A DNA stretch of 37,653 bases from Paracoccus saliphilus (GCA_003255745.1 QKYL01000088.1:1-37653); one strand, 5' to 3'. Positions 1-8,876 are shown, counted from the first letter of the stretch. Notes: generated from the letters alone by a model not told the origin. Numbers and translations: made by a program.

Positions 1-31
1 CGCAGGCGTCGTCTCGAAAATCATCGAGTGA
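1..31 (+). CDS. tuf: EF-Tu, last codons only (partial)
   Basis: The first bases read, in the frame starting at base 2, AGVVSKIIE followed by TGA at 29-31. This is the invariant C-terminal end of elongation factor Tu, the GTPase that brings aminoacyl-tRNA to the ribosome. The rest of the gene lies outside the window. Tuf directly upstream of rpsJ is the normal order in alphaproteobacteria, which supports the call despite the very short segment. Confidence 0.85.
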   Translation, partial: AGVVSKIIE

Positions 32-72
32 TGATCCTTGCGCGCCCGTAGGGGCCGCAGCCGGCGTCACGG

Positions 73-101
73 AAAGGGCCGCCCTTTGGGGCGGCCTTTT
101 T
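73..101 (+). terminator. Intrinsic terminator of tuf
   Basis: A GC-rich stem pairs 77-84 (GGCCGCCC) with 89-96 (GGGCGGCC) around a 4-base loop. It is extended outward by A-T pairs and followed by a T run at 97-101. The position 40 bases after the tuf stop makes it the tuf terminator. Confidence 0.8.
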
Positions 102-127
102 CACGCGCGGGGCAGGCTTCCGGGCGC

Positions 128-156
128 TTGACGGGCAGGCTGATTTGCGGCATAGG
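128..156 (+). promoter_or_regulatory. Candidate promoter of the S10 operon
   Basis: TTGACG at 128-133 and CATAGG at 151-156 are separated by 17 bases. The -35 is strong and the -10 is moderate, which is usual for sigma-70 promoters in Rhodobacteraceae. It lies just after the tuf terminator and would give an rpsJ leader of about 145 bases. Assigned by pattern only. Confidence 0.5.
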
Positions 157-192
157 ACCGCATCGCTGTCGGTTCGGCAAGAATCGGCGGTT

Positions 193-232
193 ACGCGCCT
201 GGCCGCCTCATCGTGGGCGGCCTGCGTTTTTT
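193..232 (+). promoter_or_regulatory. Terminator-like hairpin in the rpsJ leader (possible attenuator)
   Basis: GGCCGCC at 201-207 pairs with GGCGGCC at 216-222. An outer ACGC/GCGT stem (193-196 with 224-227) and a run of six T follow. This has the form of an intrinsic terminator but lies between the likely promoter and the rpsJ start. It could be a second tuf terminator or a regulated attenuator of the S10 operon. Confidence 0.5.
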
Positions 233-308
233 CGTACGGTCCGATGCTGGCGCCGCGTGGTGCGCCGTCAGCCTCTCGACTGGAACTCCCCGCAAGAGGG
301 ATGTCTTT

Positions 309-617
309 ATGCAAAGCCAGAATATCCGGATCCGGCTGAAGGCCTTCGATTACCGCGTGCTGGACGCCAGCACCCAGGAAATCGTCAACACGGCCAAGCG
401 CACCGGCGCGACCGTTCGCGGCCCGATCCCGCTGCCGAACAAGATCGAGAAATTCACCGTCCTGCGCGGTCCGCACATCGACAAGAAGTCGCGCGACCAG
501 TGGGAAATCCGCACGCACAAGCGTCTGCTGGACATCGTCGATCCGACCCCGCAGACCGTTGACGCCCTCATGAAGCTCGACCTCGCCGCCGGCGTGGATG
601 TCGAGATCAAAGTCTGA
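309..617 (+). CDS. rpsJ: 30S ribosomal protein S10 (NusE)
   Basis: The 102-residue product is the usual length for S10. It carries the family core with [20 protein letters not shown] near residues 38-57 and the C-terminal DVEIKV. S10 binds the 30S head and, as NusE, joins the transcription antitermination complex with NusB. I chose the ATG at 309 because an AGAGGG ribosome-binding site lies about 8 bases upstream and upstream residues do not belong to S10. It is the first gene of the S10 operon and lies 11 bases before rplC. Confidence 0.97.
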   Translation: MQSQNIRIRLKAFDYRVLDASTQEIVNTAKRTGATVRGPIPLPNKIEKFTVLRGPHIDKKSRDQWEIRTHKRLLDIVDPTPQTVDALMKLDLAAGVDVEIKV

Positions 618-628
618 GGAGGCAGATC

Positions 629-1480
629 ATGTTGCGTACTGGTGTAATCGCCAAGAAACTGGGCATGACGCGTCTGTTCCTCGAGGACGGCCGCCAGGTT
701 CCCGTCACGGTCCTGCAGCTGGATGGCCTTCAGGTCGTCGCACAGCGCACCGCCGCCACTGACGGCTATACCGCCGTTCAGCTGGGCGCCGGGGCCGCTA
801 AGGCCAAGCGCACGACCGCCGCGATGCGCGGTCATTTTGCCAAGGCCTCGGTCGCGCCCAAGCGCAAGATCGCGGAATTCCGCGTGGCTGAAGAGAACCT
901 GATCAACGTCGGTGAGGAAATCACGGCTGACCATTACTTCGCCGGTCAGTTCGTCGACATCGCGGGCACCTCGATCGGTAAGGGCTTTGCAGGCGCCATG
1001 AAGCGCCACAACTTCGGTGGTCTGCGCGCCTCGCACGGCGTGTCGATCAGCCACCGCTCGCACGGTTCGACCGGCCAGTGCCAGGACCCCGGCAAGGTGT
1101 TCAAGGGCAAGAAGATGGCAGGTCACCTGGGTGCCGTCCGCGTCACCACGCAGAACCTGCAGGTCGTCCGCACCGACGCCGACCGTGGCCTGATCATGGT
1201 CAAGGGCTCGGTTCCGGGTTCGAAGGGCGGCTGGGTCACCATCAAGGACGCCGTCAAGAAGGCAACGCCCGAGAACGTGATCTATCCCGCCGCGCTGAAG
1301 TCGGCCGCCGAAGAAGCCAAGCGTCTGGCCGACCAGGCCGCAGCCCAGGCTGCCGCCGAGGAAGAAGCCGCCCGCAAGGCCGCCGAGGAAGCCGCTGCCG
1401 CCGAGCAGGAAGCTGCCCTGCAGGAAGCCGAAGCCTCGACCGAGTCCGATGCAGACGCCGCGCCGGAAGGAGACAAGTGA
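629..1480 (+). CDS. rplC: 50S ribosomal protein L3 with long acidic/alanine tail
   Basis: The start [17 protein letters not shown] and the central block [14 protein letters not shown]...HRSHGSTGQ...[14 protein letters not shown] are typical of L3. L3 is a primary 23S rRNA-binding protein that reaches the peptidyl-transferase centre; the Gln-containing loop is the region methylated by PrmB in E. coli. At 283 residues it is longer than the usual 205-240. The extra part, from about residue 225, is an Ala/Glu-rich, probably helical tail. A GAGGAGG site precedes the ATG. Its TGA overlaps the rplD ATG by one base. Confidence 0.97.
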   Translation: MLRTGVIAKKLGMTRLFLEDGRQVPVTVLQLDGLQVVAQRTAATDGYTAVQLGAGAAKAKRTTAAMRGHFAKASVAPKRKIAEFRVAEENLINVGEEITADHYFAGQFVDIAGTSIGKGFAGAMKRHNFGGLRASHGVSISHRSHGSTGQCQDPGKVFKGKKMAGHLGAVRVTTQNLQVVRTDADRGLIMVKGSVPGSKGGWVTIKDAVKKATPENVIYPAALKSAAEEAKRLADQAAAQAAAEEEAARKAAEEAAAAEQEAALQEAEASTESDADAAPEGDK

Positions 1481-2100
1481 TGAAACTTGATGTGATCAAG
1501 CTGGATTCCGGCGCCGCCGGGTCGATCGAGCTGGCCGACGACATCTTCGGGCTGGAGCCGCGTGGCGACATCCTGCAGCGCGTCGTCCGCTGGCAGCGCG
1601 CCAAGGCGCAGGCCGGCACGCATTCGGTGCTGGGCAAGTCCGACGTCAGCTACTCGACCAAGAAGATCTATCGCCAGAAGGGCACCGGCGGCGCACGCCA
1701 CGGTTCCAAGAAGGCGCCGATCTTCCGTCACGGTGGCGTCTACAAGGGTCCGACCCCGCGTTCGCACGCATTCGATCTTCCAAAGAAGGTCCGTGCCCTG
1801 GGTCTGCGTCATGCGCTGTCCGCTAAGGCCACGGCCGGTGAACTGGTCATCATCGAGGATCTGAACCTCGCCGATGCCAAGACCGCCGCCGTCGCCAAAG
1901 CCGTCCGCGAGAACGGCTGGAAGCGCGTGCTGGTGATCGACGGTGCCGAAGTCAACGAAGGCTTCGCCCGTGCCGCCCGCAACATCGAAGGCGTGGATAT
2001 CCTGCCGTCGATGGGTGCCAACGTCTATGACATCCTCAAGCGTGATACCCTGGTCATCACGCGCGCTGGTGTCGAAGCTCTGGAGGCTCGTCTGAAATGA
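1480..2100 (+). CDS. rplD: 50S ribosomal protein L4
   Basis: The 206-residue protein contains the L4 signature [19 protein letters not shown] near residues 64-82, which forms the extended loop lining the peptide exit tunnel. In E. coli L4 also represses its own S10 operon; whether that happens here is not shown by the sequence. The ATG overlaps the rplC stop (TGATG), which implies translational coupling, and the stop overlaps the rplW start by four bases. Longer in-frame starts upstream would lie inside rplC and were rejected. Confidence 0.96.
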   Translation: MKLDVIKLDSGAAGSIELADDIFGLEPRGDILQRVVRWQRAKAQAGTHSVLGKSDVSYSTKKIYRQKGTGGARHGSKKAPIFRHGGVYKGPTPRSHAFDLPKKVRALGLRHALSAKATAGELVIIEDLNLADAKTAAVAKAVRENGWKRVLVIDGAEVNEGFARAARNIEGVDILPSMGANVYDILKRDTLVITRAGVEALEARLK

Positions 2101-2393
2101 GCGCGAAAGCCGAACATTACGACGTGATCGTCAAGCCGATCATCACCGAAAAGGCCACCATGACGTCCGAGAACAACGGCGTCGTGTTTCAGGTCTCCAA
2201 GGATTCGAACAAGCCGCAGATCAAGCAGGCCATCGAAGCCTTGTTTGGTGTCAAGGTGAAGGCGGTCAACACCACCATCACCAAGGGCAAGACCAAGCGC
2301 TTCCGCGGCCAGCCCGGCCGTCGCAGCGACGTCAAGAAGGCCTATGTGACGCTGGAAGCAGGTCACACGATCGACGTCTCGACCGGTCTCTGA
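2097..2393 (+). CDS. rplW: 50S ribosomal protein L23
   Basis: The 98-residue product begins [20 protein letters not shown], the standard L23 opening, and contains the basic [20 protein letters not shown] loop. L23 sits at the exit of the peptide tunnel and docks trigger factor and the signal recognition particle. The start overlaps the rplD stop in an ATGA, so the two are translationally coupled. Confidence 0.96.
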   Translation: MSAKAEHYDVIVKPIITEKATMTSENNGVVFQVSKDSNKPQIKQAIEALFGVKVKAVNTTITKGKTKRFRGQPGRRSDVKKAYVTLEAGHTIDVSTGL

Positions 2394-2414
2394 GAACCGG
2401 ACGCGATCTGGCCG

Positions 2415-2432
2415 CCCCGGAGCGATCCGGGG
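2415..2432 (+). other. Stem-loop between rplW and rplB
   Basis: CCCCGGA (2415-2421) and TCCGGGG (2426-2432) form a perfect 7-bp stem with a GCGA tetraloop. No T run follows, so it is more likely an mRNA processing or stability element than a terminator. The 95-base rplW-rplB gap is the widest within the first block of S10 genes. Confidence 0.5.
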
Positions 2433-2488
2433 CTGCCGCATTTGACTGAAACGGACCACCCTGGTCCAAAGCAACGGAAGACAGAAAG

Positions 2489-3328
2489 ATGGCATTGAAG
2501 TCGTATAAACCGACGACGCCTGGCCAGCGCGGGCTGGTTCTGATCGACCGTTCGGAGCTTTGGAAAGGTCGCCCGGTCAAGGCCCTCACCGAGGGTCTGA
2601 CCAAGAAGGGCGGTCGGAACAACACCGGACGGATCACCATGCGCCGCAAGGGCGGTGGTGCGAAGCGCCTGTATCGCATTGTCGATTTCAAGCGCACCAA
2701 GTTCGACATGGTCGCGGTCGTCGAGCGGATCGAGTACGATCCCAACCGGACCGCATTCATCGCGCTGGTGAAATACGAAGACGGCGAGCAGGCCTATATC
2801 CTGGCCCCGCAGCGTCTGGCCGTGGGTGACAAGGTTGTCGCCGGCGCCAAGGTCGATGTGAAGCCGGGCAACGCCATGCCCTTCAGCGGCATGCCGATCG
2901 GCACGATCGTCCACAACGTCGAGCTGAAGGCCGGCAAGGGTGGCCAGATCGCCCGTTCGGCTGGCACCTATGCCCAGTTCGTCGGTCGCGACGGCGGCTA
3001 TGCCCAGATCCGCCTGTCCTCGGGCGAGCTGCGCCTGGTCCGTCAGGAATGCATGGCCACCATCGGTGCCGTGTCCAACGCCGACCACTCGAACCAAAAC
3101 CTCGGCAAGGCCGGCCGCAACCGCCACAAGGGCATCCGCCCGAGCGTCCGCGGCGTCGCCATGAACCCGATCGACCACCCGCATGGTGGTGGTGAGGGTC
3201 GCACATCGGGTGGCCGCACGCCGGTCACGCCCTGGGGTAAAGACACCAAGGGCAAGAAGACCCGCAGCAACAAGGCGACCGACAAGTACATCTTGCGTTC
3301 GCGCCACGCGAAAAAGAAGGGGCGTTGA
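2489..3328 (+). CDS. rplB: 50S ribosomal protein L2
   Basis: The 279-residue protein has the complete L2 architecture: an OB-like N-terminal domain, an SH3-like middle domain and the C-terminal [18 protein letters not shown] motif. The conserved His of that motif is needed for peptidyl-transferase assembly. L2 contacts 23S rRNA at the subunit interface. An AAGACAGAAAG sequence before the ATG is a weak ribosome-binding site. rpsS follows after three bases. Confidence 0.97.
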   Translation: MALKSYKPTTPGQRGLVLIDRSELWKGRPVKALTEGLTKKGGRNNTGRITMRRKGGGAKRLYRIVDFKRTKFDMVAVVERIEYDPNRTAFIALVKYEDGEQAYILAPQRLAVGDKVVAGAKVDVKPGNAMPFSGMPIGTIVHNVELKAGKGGQIARSAGTYAQFVGRDGGYAQIRLSSGELRLVRQECMATIGAVSNADHSNQNLGKAGRNRHKGIRPSVRGVAMNPIDHPHGGGEGRTSGGRTPVTPWGKDTKGKKTRSNKATDKYILRSRHAKKKGR

Positions 3329-3331
3329 TCC

Positions 3332-3610
3332 ATGGCACGTTCTGTTTGGAAAGGCCCCTTTGTTGACGCCTATGTGCTCAAGAAAGCGGAAAAGGTCCGG
3401 GAGTCGGGCAAATCCGAGGTCATCAAGATCTGGTCGCGCCGTTCGACCATCCTGCCGCAATTCGTCGGTCTTACCTTTGCCGTCTACAACGGGCACAAGC
3501 ACATTCCCGTTGCCGTCAGCGAAGAGATGATCGGTCAGAAATTCGGTGAATATTCGCCCACGCGCACCTATTACGGTCACGCCGCGGACAAGAAAGCCAA
3601 GAGGAAGTAA
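3332..3610 (+). CDS. rpsS: 30S ribosomal protein S19
   Basis: The 92-residue product starts [20 protein letters not shown] and ends with [20 protein letters not shown]. Both blocks are diagnostic of S19, which with S13 forms the 30S head contact to 23S rRNA. It lies 3 bases after rplB and 5 bases before rplV, inside a clear co-transcribed run. Confidence 0.97.
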   Translation: MARSVWKGPFVDAYVLKKAEKVRESGKSEVIKIWSRRSTILPQFVGLTFAVYNGHKHIPVAVSEEMIGQKFGEYSPTRTYYGHAADKKAKRK

Positions 3611-3615
3611 TCGTC

Positions 3616-3996
3616 ATGGGTAAGGAAAACAATCCGCGCCGCGTGGCGGAGAACGAGGCCTTCGCCAAGACGAAGATGCTTCGCACCTCGCCGCAGAAGT
3701 TGAACCTTGTGGCTCAGCTGATCCGTGGCAAGAAGGTCGACAAGGCTCTGGCCGATTTGACCTTCTCGCACAAGCGTGTGGCAGGCGACGTGAAGAAATG
3801 CCTTCAGTCGGCCATCGCGAACGCCGAGAACAACCACGGCCTGGACGTCGACAACCTGATCGTCGCCGAAGCCTGGGTCGGCAAGAACCTGGTGATGAAG
3901 CGTGGCCGTCCGCGGGCACGTGGCCGCTTCGGCAAGATCATGAAGCCGTTTTCGGAAATCACCATCAAGGTGCGCCAAGTCGAGGAGCAAGCGTAA
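3616..3996 (+). CDS. rplV: 50S ribosomal protein L22
   Basis: The 126-residue product has the L22 core [20 protein letters not shown] near residues 23-42 and the C-terminal beta hairpin with [14 protein letters not shown] that reaches into the exit tunnel at the macrolide constriction. Its TAA overlaps the rpsC ATG by one base (TAATG). Confidence 0.97.
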   Translation: MGKENNPRRVAENEAFAKTKMLRTSPQKLNLVAQLIRGKKVDKALADLTFSHKRVAGDVKKCLQSAIANAENNHGLDVDNLIVAEAWVGKNLVMKRGRPRARGRFGKIMKPFSEITIKVRQVEEQA

Positions 3997-4706
3997 TGGG
4001 TCAGAAGGTCAATCCGATCGGCATGCGCCTCCAGGTCAACCGCACCTGGGACAGCCGCTGGTACGCCGACGACAAGGACTATGGCAACCTGCTGCTTGAA
4101 GACCTGAAGATCCGGGACTTCATCCACACGGAGGCCAAGCAGGCGGGCATCAGCCGCGTCATCATCGAGCGTCCCCACAAGAAGTGCCGCGTGACCATTC
4201 ACGCTGCGCGTCCCGGTGTCATCATCGGCAAGAAAGGCGCGGACATCGAGACGCTGCGCAAGAAGCTAGCGAACTTCACCGACAGCGAACTGCACCTGAA
4301 CATCGTCGAAGTGCGCAAGCCCGAAGTCGATGCACAGCTGGTCGCCGAATCGATCGCCCAGCAGCTTGAGCGTCGGGTGTCGTTCCGTCGCGCGATGAAG
4401 CGCTCGGTCCAGAACGCGATGCGCATGGGTGCCCTGGGCATCCGCGTAAACGTCGCGGGTCGCCTCGGCGGCGCCGAGATCGCCCGGACGGAATGGTACC
4501 GCGAGGGCCGCGTGCCCCTGCACACCCTTCGGGCCGATATCGACTATGCACTCTGCGAAGCCACGACCCCCTACGGGATCATCGGCGTGAAGGTGTGGAT
4601 CTTCAAGGGCGAGATCATGGAACATGATCCCCAGGCCCGCGATCGCCGCGCTGCCGAGGCTCAGGAAGGTCCGGCCCCCCGTGGTCCGCGCCGCGATGCT
4701 CGGTAA
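3996..4706 (+). CDS. rpsC: 30S ribosomal protein S3
   Basis: The 236-residue S3 begins [20 protein letters not shown]. It has a type-2 KH domain with [20 protein letters not shown] near residues 69-88 and a C-terminal S3 domain. S3 lies at the mRNA entry channel with S4 and S5 and contributes to helicase activity. A charged, Pro/Arg-rich tail of about 25 residues ends the protein. The start is fixed by its overlap with the rplV stop. Confidence 0.97.
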   Translation: MGQKVNPIGMRLQVNRTWDSRWYADDKDYGNLLLEDLKIRDFIHTEAKQAGISRVIIERPHKKCRVTIHAARPGVIIGKKGADIETLRKKLANFTDSELHLNIVEVRKPEVDAQLVAESIAQQLERRVSFRRAMKRSVQNAMRMGALGIRVNVAGRLGGAEIARTEWYREGRVPLHTLRADIDYALCEATTPYGIIGVKVWIFKGEIMEHDPQARDRRAAEAQEGPAPRGPRRDAR

Positions 4707-4718
4707 GGAGTAGAAAAC

Positions 4719-5132
4719 ATGCTGCAACCGAAACGGACGAAGTTCCGCAAACAGCACAAGGGCCGGATCCATGGCGAAGCCAAGGGCGGGTTCGACCTGA
4801 ACTTTGGCTCCTTCGCGCTGAAGGCCACCGAGCCGGAGCGTGTGACGGCCCGCCAGATCGAGGCGGCCCGCCGCGCGATCACGCGCCACATGAAGCGTCA
4901 GGGTCGGGTCTGGATCCGGATCTTCCCGGATGTCCCGGTCTCGTCGAAGCCCACCGAAGTCCGGATGGGTAAGGGCAAGGGCTCGGTCGACTTCTGGGCC
5001 GCCCGCGTCCATCCGGGCCGGATCATGTTCGAGATCGACGGCGTCAGCGACACCATTGCCCGCGAGGCCCTGCGCCTCGGTGCAATGAAGCTGCCCGTGC
5101 TGACGCGCATCGTCGCTCGCGAAGACTGGTAG
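4719..5132 (+). CDS. rplP: 50S ribosomal protein L16
   Basis: The 137-residue protein opens [19 protein letters not shown] and has the conserved [20 protein letters not shown] block near residues 46-65. L16 helps position tRNA in the A site and is added late in 50S assembly. An AAGGAGT site lies before the ATG. Unusually, rpmC does not follow at once: a strong terminator begins 22 bases after the stop and an opposite-strand gene intervenes. Confidence 0.97.
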   Translation: MLQPKRTKFRKQHKGRIHGEAKGGFDLNFGSFALKATEPERVTARQIEAARRAITRHMKRQGRVWIRIFPDVPVSSKPTEVRMGKGKGSVDFWAARVHPGRIMFEIDGVSDTIAREALRLGAMKLPVLTRIVAREDW

Positions 5133-5154
5133 ATCTGGTCGGGCTGAAGATCAG

Positions 5155-5187
5155 AAGGCCCCGTCGCGGATGCGACGGGGCCTTTTT
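5155..5187 (+). terminator. Strong intrinsic terminator after rplP
   Basis: A perfect 13-bp stem pairs 5155-5167 (AAGGCCCCGTCGC) with 5172-5184 around a GGAT loop and runs into five T. It should end transcription of the rpsJ-rplP block. It abuts the stop codon of the converging minus-strand gene at 5188, but the T run suits the plus strand much better than the minus. Confidence 0.9.
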
Positions 5188-5606
5188 CTATTCAACGGTT
5201 TGAACGCGCCGTGACAACCGAAAGCCATGGCCGTCCCTATTGCGGCAGTTCAGCCCGCTTTCTTCCGACAAACAGACGATCCCGCCGAAATTCTCGGACT
5301 GGCCGTAATCCAAGACATAGATGCCAGGCGCGTCGCTGCGACTGCCCGGCGCGCCGCAGTCCATCCCGACCGCGCCCCGGTCCCGAAGCATGAAGATGTG
5401 CCCCGGGCACCCCGGCATTCAGCGGGTTGGGGCCGGGCAGGAGGACCAGAGCGCTGATAGATCTCGCAGATGATATCACTGTTCTGCGCTCCGATGCCGA
5501 CCGAGCACTGGATGTTTCCGGACGGGGTACGCATCGGCATGATGTCGGCCGCCGCAGTCGCGACCGAAAGGGCAAGAAATCCGAGCATTGCAGGAAGCTT
5601 GTGCAT
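5188..5606 (-). pseudogene. Exported small cysteine protein, DUF6636-like, apparent frameshift
   Basis: The ATG at 5606 has a GGAGAGG site and begins [20 protein letters not shown], a signal peptide likely cut before ADIMP. The text continues through [11 protein letters not shown] and [10 protein letters not shown] in one frame. It resumes in another frame as GCPGHIFMLRDRGAVGMDCG, VLDYGQSENFGGIVCL and GLNCRNRDGHGF, ending at TAG 5188. The two parts join sensibly only with a -1 shift near 5418-5428, equal to loss of one base. Joined, it gives about 140 residues with six cysteines. I recognise the layout as like DUF6636 proteins of unknown function. It may be a pseudogene, a programmed frameshift or a sequence error. 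It lies antisense inside the S10 operon, tail to tail with rplP. Confidence 0.65.
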
Positions 5607-5697
5607 CTTGTGTTCCTCTCCAGCGGTGATAGCCCGTGTCAGTCTACACCATAAGGACATAGGAATTCCCTTTGTCGGGGGATTGCCAAGCTTGGGC

Positions 5698-5726
5698 TTG
5701 CAAAACTTGATTGCAGCCTGTATGCG
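5698..5726 (+). promoter_or_regulatory. Candidate promoter restarting ribosomal transcription at rpmC
   Basis: TTGCAA at 5698-5703 and TATGCG at 5721-5726 are 17 bases apart, about 85 bases before the rpmC start. A promoter is needed in this 205-base gap because a strong terminator and an opposite-strand gene separate rpmC from rplP. Both boxes are imperfect, so the exact site is uncertain. Confidence 0.35.
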
Positions 5727-5811
5727 CAGGCCTTCATCACGAAACTCCACCGGAATCAGGGTGGCCCTGGATGACAGGGGCTCTCCGGTGATGTTGAAAG
5801 GAAGAAGCGTC

Positions 5812-6018
5812 ATGGACGCCACTGAACTGAAGTCGAAGACGCCCGACCAGCTGAAGGATCAGCTGGTTGCGCTGAAGAAGGAAGCGTTCAACCTGCGCTT
5901 CCAGCAGGCCACTGGCCAGCTTGAGAACACCGCCCGCATGCGCTCTGTCCGCCGCGACGTTGCCCGCGTGAAGACGATTCTGAACCAGAAAGCGGCTGAC
6001 GCCGCGGCCTCGAACTAA
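5812..6018 (+). CDS. rpmC: 50S ribosomal protein L29
   Basis: The 68-residue product [20 protein letters not shown]...[19 protein letters not shown]...[11 protein letters not shown] has the complete L29 pattern of two antiparallel helices. L29 sits beside L23 at the tunnel exit. I chose the ATG at 5812, preceded by AAAGGAAGAAG; the in-frame ATG at 5791 would add seven residues not typical of L29. It starts the second ribosomal block here. Confidence 0.96.
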   Translation: MDATELKSKTPDQLKDQLVALKKEAFNLRFQQATGQLENTARMRSVRRDVARVKTILNQKAADAAASN

Positions 6019-6030
6019 GGAGCCCGGTCC

Positions 6031-6276
6031 ATGCCAAAACGCATTCTGCAAGGCCGCGTCACCAGCGACAAGAACGAACAGACAATCACCGTTCTGGTCG
6101 AGCGCCGCTTCAAGCACCCGCTTCTGCACAAGACCGTGCGGTCGTCGAAGAAATACCGCGCGCATGACGCGCAGAACCAGTTCAAGATCGGTGACCTTGT
6201 TCGCATTGTCGAATGTGCCCCGATCTCGAAGACGAAACGCTGGACTGTCCTGACGGACGAAGGTGCTTCGGCATAA
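6031..6276 (+). CDS. rpsQ: 30S ribosomal protein S17
   Basis: The 81-residue product starts [20 protein letters not shown] and has the S17 OB-fold blocks [22 protein letters not shown] and [20 protein letters not shown]17 is an early 16S-binding protein of the 30S body. It lies 12 bases after rpmC with an AAGGAG ribosome-binding site. Confidence 0.96.
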   Translation: MPKRILQGRVTSDKNEQTITVLVERRFKHPLLHKTVRSSKKYRAHDAQNQFKIGDLVRIVECAPISKTKRWTVLTDEGASA

Positions 6277-6352
6277 GTCCATCATCACAGATCAGAAATG
6301 ATCGAAACCCTGGGGCCGCTGCTGGCGGTCTCCAAAGGTCGGGAGAAACCAA

Positions 6353-6721
6353 ATGATCCAGATGCAGACCAATCTGGATGTAGCTGACAACTCCGGCGCT
6401 CGCCGGGTTCAGTGCATCAAGGTCCTGGGTGGTTCGCACCGTCGCTATGCGTCGGTGGGCGACATCATCGTCGTGTCCGTCAAGGAAGCCATCCCGCGGG
6501 GCCGGGTCAAGAAAGGTGACGTCCGCAAGGCCGTCGTCGTCCGCACCGCAAAAGAAGTGAACCGTGAAGACGGAACCTCGATCCGCTTCGACCGCAATGC
6601 CGCTGTCATCCTGAACAACCAGGGCGAACCGGTCGGTACCCGTATCTTCGGGCCGGTCGTGCGCGAGCTGCGGGCCAAGAACTTCATGAAGATCATCTCG
6701 CTTGCGCCGGAGGTGCTGTGA
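6353..6721 (+). CDS. rplN: 50S ribosomal protein L14
   Basis: The 122-residue protein begins [20 protein letters not shown], the L14 hallmark, and ends [19 protein letters not shown]14 lies at the subunit interface and is the binding site of the silencing factor RsfS. A 76-base gap separates it from rpsQ; I see no clear terminator there. Its TGA overlaps the rplX ATG. Confidence 0.97.
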   Translation: MIQMQTNLDVADNSGARRVQCIKVLGGSHRRYASVGDIIVVSVKEAIPRGRVKKGDVRKAVVVRTAKEVNREDGTSIRFDRNAAVILNNQGEPVGTRIFGPVVRELRAKNFMKIISLAPEVL

Positions 6722-7026
6722 TGGCTGCCAAGCTGAAAAAAGGCGACAAGGTCGTCGTTCTGGCCGGCAAGGACAAGGGCAAGCAGGGTGAGATCGCCGC
6801 TGTCATGCCCAAGGACAACAAGGCCATCGTGGAAGGCGTCAACGTCGCCATCCGCCACACCCGGCAGTCGCAGAACAGCCAGGGCGGTCGTGTGCCGAAG
6901 GCCATGCCGATCGACCTGTCGAACCTGGCGCTGATGGACAAGGACGGCAAAGCGACCCGCGTCGGCTTCCGCATGGAAGACGGCAAGAAGGTCCGTTTCG
7001 CCAAGACCACGGGAGACGTGATCTGA
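6721..7026 (+). CDS. rplX: 50S ribosomal protein L24
   Basis: The 101-residue L24 carries an N-terminal KOW motif ([20 protein letters not shown]). It is an assembly initiator for the 50S subunit. The ATG at 6721 shares a base with the rplN stop and has a GGAGG site at good spacing; the in-frame GTG at 6718 is a less likely start. Its TGA in turn shares a base with the rplE ATG. Confidence 0.96.
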   Translation: MAAKLKKGDKVVVLAGKDKGKQGEIAAVMPKDNKAIVEGVNVAIRHTRQSQNSQGGRVPKAMPIDLSNLALMDKDGKATRVGFRMEDGKKVRFAKTTGDVI

Positions 7027-7586
7027 TGCTGGACGCCACCAAGTACACGCCCCGCCTGCGCGCGGAGTTCCGTGACAAGATCAAGGCTGCCCTGAAGGAA
7101 GAGTTCGGGTACGCGAACGACATGCAGATCCCGCGTCTGGACAAGATCGTCCTGAACATGGGCGTCGGCGAAGCCGTCAAGGACACCAAGAAGGTCAAGC
7201 AGGCCGCGGAAGAGCTGTCGCTGATCGCCGGCCAGAAGGCTGTCATCACGCATGCCAAGAAGTCGATCGCCGGCTTCCGCGTTCGTGAAGAAATGCCGCT
7301 CGGCTGCAAGGTGACCCTGCGCGGCGACCGGATGTACGAGTTCCTGGACCGCCTGATCAACATCGCACTGCCGCGCGTCCGCGACTTCCGCGGCGTCAAG
7401 GGATCGTCCTTCGACGGCCGTGGCAACTATGCGATGGGCCTGAAAGAACACATCGTGTTCCCGGAGATCAACTTCGACAAGGTCGACGAAGTTCTGGGGA
7501 TGGACATCATCATCTGCACCAACGCGAAGACCGACGCGGAAGCGAAGTCGCTGTTGAAGCATTTCAACATGCCGTTCACCAGCTGA
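7026..7586 (+). CDS. rplE: 50S ribosomal protein L5
   Basis: The 186-residue protein has the typical L5 features: [11 protein letters not shown] near residues 40-50, the [23 protein letters not shown] block, and [17 protein letters not shown] near the end. L5 binds 5S rRNA together with L18 and forms a bridge to S13. The start is set by overlap with the rplX stop. Confidence 0.97.
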   Translation: MLDATKYTPRLRAEFRDKIKAALKEEFGYANDMQIPRLDKIVLNMGVGEAVKDTKKVKQAAEELSLIAGQKAVITHAKKSIAGFRVREEMPLGCKVTLRGDRMYEFLDRLINIALPRVRDFRGVKGSSFDGRGNYAMGLKEHIVFPEINFDKVDEVLGMDIIICTNAKTDAEAKSLLKHFNMPFTS

Positions 7587-7605
7587 TCGCGGAGGGAAAG
7601 AAGAT

Positions 7606-7911
7606 ATGGCAAAGAAATCCATGATCGAGCGCGAGAAAAAGCGCGAGCGTCTGGTCCAGCAGTATGCCGCGAAGCGTGCTGAACTGAACGAAATCATCCA
7701 CGACCAATCCCGTCCGATGGAAGAGCGCTTCAAGGCCACGCTGAAGCTGGCCGAACTGCCGCGCAATTCGTCGGCCGTGCGTCTGCACAACCGGTGCCAA
7801 CTGACCGGTCGTCCGCATGCGTATTACCGCAAACTGAAACTGTCGCGGATCATGCTGCGCGAGCTGGGCTCGCAAGGTCAGATCCCCGGCCTGGTCAAGT
7901 CCAGCTGGTAA
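7606..7911 (+). CDS. rpsN: 30S ribosomal protein S14 (zinc-free form)
   Basis: The 101-residue product begins [20 protein letters not shown] and ends [13 protein letters not shown]. This is the long S14 form without the CxxC...CxxC zinc ribbon; only one cysteine ([14 protein letters not shown]) is present. S14 joins the 30S head late in assembly. A GGAGGGAAAG site lies before the ATG. Confidence 0.97.
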   Translation: MAKKSMIEREKKRERLVQQYAAKRAELNEIIHDQSRPMEERFKATLKLAELPRNSSAVRLHNRCQLTGRPHAYYRKLKLSRIMLRELGSQGQIPGLVKSSW

Positions 7912-7924
7912 GGGGGAACAGAGA

Positions 7925-8320
7925 ATGATGAACGATCCTCTCGGCGATATGCTGACCCGCATCCGCAATGCGCAGATGCGTGGCAAATCGACCGTCCGCA
8001 CCCCCGCCTCCAAGCTGCGTGGCTGGGTGCTGGACGTGCTGAAAAACGAAGGTTACATCCGCGGCTACGAGGAAGTGACCACCGATGCCGGCCATAAGGA
8101 GCTGGAAATCGGGCTGAAGTACCACGACGGTACTCCGGTCATCCGGGAACTGTCGCGCGTGTCGAAGCCCGGTCGCCGCGTCTATGCCGGCGCAAAGGAA
8201 ATCCCGCAGGTCCGTCAGGGTCTGGGCGTCTCGATCGTCTCGACTCCCAAGGGCGTCATGTCGGATGCAGCGGCTCGCACTGCCAATGTCGGCGGCGAAG
8301 TCCTCTGCACCGTGTTCTAA
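7925..8320 (+). CDS. rpsH: 30S ribosomal protein S8
   Basis: The product [20 protein letters not shown]...[15 protein letters not shown]...[16 protein letters not shown] is a complete S8 of 130-131 residues. S8 binds helix 21 of 16S rRNA and, in E. coli, represses the spc operon. Two adjacent ATGs (7925 and 7928) are possible starts; the protein from 7928 matches the usual N-terminus. Confidence 0.96.
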   Translation: MMNDPLGDMLTRIRNAQMRGKSTVRTPASKLRGWVLDVLKNEGYIRGYEEVTTDAGHKELEIGLKYHDGTPVIRELSRVSKPGRRVYAGAKEIPQVRQGLGVSIVSTPKGVMSDAAARTANVGGEVLCTVF

Positions 8321-8330
8321 GGAGGGCAGA

Positions 8331-8864
8331 ATGTCTCGGATTGGTAAGAAGCCGGTCGAACTGCCCAAGGGCGTGACGGCCGAGATCAAGGGTCAGACCA
8401 TTGAAGTGAAGGGTCCGAAAGGGTCCCGCAGCTTCACGGCGACCGATGATGTGGACCTGGTGCTTGAAGAAGGCTCCGTGGCGGTTAAGCCGCGCGGCGG
8501 CTCCAAGCGCGCGCGTCAGCAGTGGGGCATGACCCGCTCGATGATCGAGAACCTGACGACCGGTGTGTCGACCGGGTTCAAGAAAGAGCTGGAAATCCAG
8601 GGCGTGGGTTACCGCGCCACCATGCAGGGCAACGTCCTGAAGCTGGCTCTGGGTTACTCGCACGACGTGAACTTCGAGGTGCCGCAGGGCGTCACGATCA
8701 CGGCGCCGAAGCAGACCGAAATCGTTGTGGAAGGCATCGACCAGCAGCTTGTTGGTCAGGTTGCCGCGAACATCCGCGAGTGGCGCCGCCCTGAACCCTA
8801 TAAGGGCAAGGGCATCCGCTACAAGGGCGAGTATGTCTTCCGCAAGGAAGGCAAGAAGAAGTAA
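8331..8864 (+). CDS. rplF: 50S ribosomal protein L6
   Basis: The 177-residue protein begins [20 protein letters not shown] and ends with the L6 signature [20 protein letters not shown]. Its two alpha/beta repeats bind 23S rRNA near the factor-binding site. A clear AAGGAGGG site precedes the ATG at 8331; upstream in-frame codons lie inside rpsH. Confidence 0.97.
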   Translation: MSRIGKKPVELPKGVTAEIKGQTIEVKGPKGSRSFTATDDVDLVLEEGSVAVKPRGGSKRARQQWGMTRSMIENLTTGVSTGFKKELEIQGVGYRATMQGNVLKLALGYSHDVNFEVPQGVTITAPKQTEIVVEGIDQQLVGQVAANIREWRRPEPYKGKGIRYKGEYVFRKEGKKK

Positions 8865-8876
8865 GGGGCGCATGAA

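Noticed and set aside
350..1126. Long open frame on the minus strand opposite rpsJ and rplC
   Set aside because: It mirrors the codons of two certain ribosomal genes in high-GC DNA; the translation shows no domain and is a shadow.
2363..3580. 405-codon minus-strand frame opposite rplB and rpsS
   Set aside because: It is fully antisense to L2 and S19, has no recognisable motif, and its His/Asp/Arg-rich text is typical of reverse-frame translation of GC-rich genes.
5427..5654. Plus-strand frames opposite the antisense gene at 5188-5606
   Set aside because: The minus-strand frame has a signal peptide, a good ribosome-binding site and family-like cysteine motifs, while the plus-strand frames have none.
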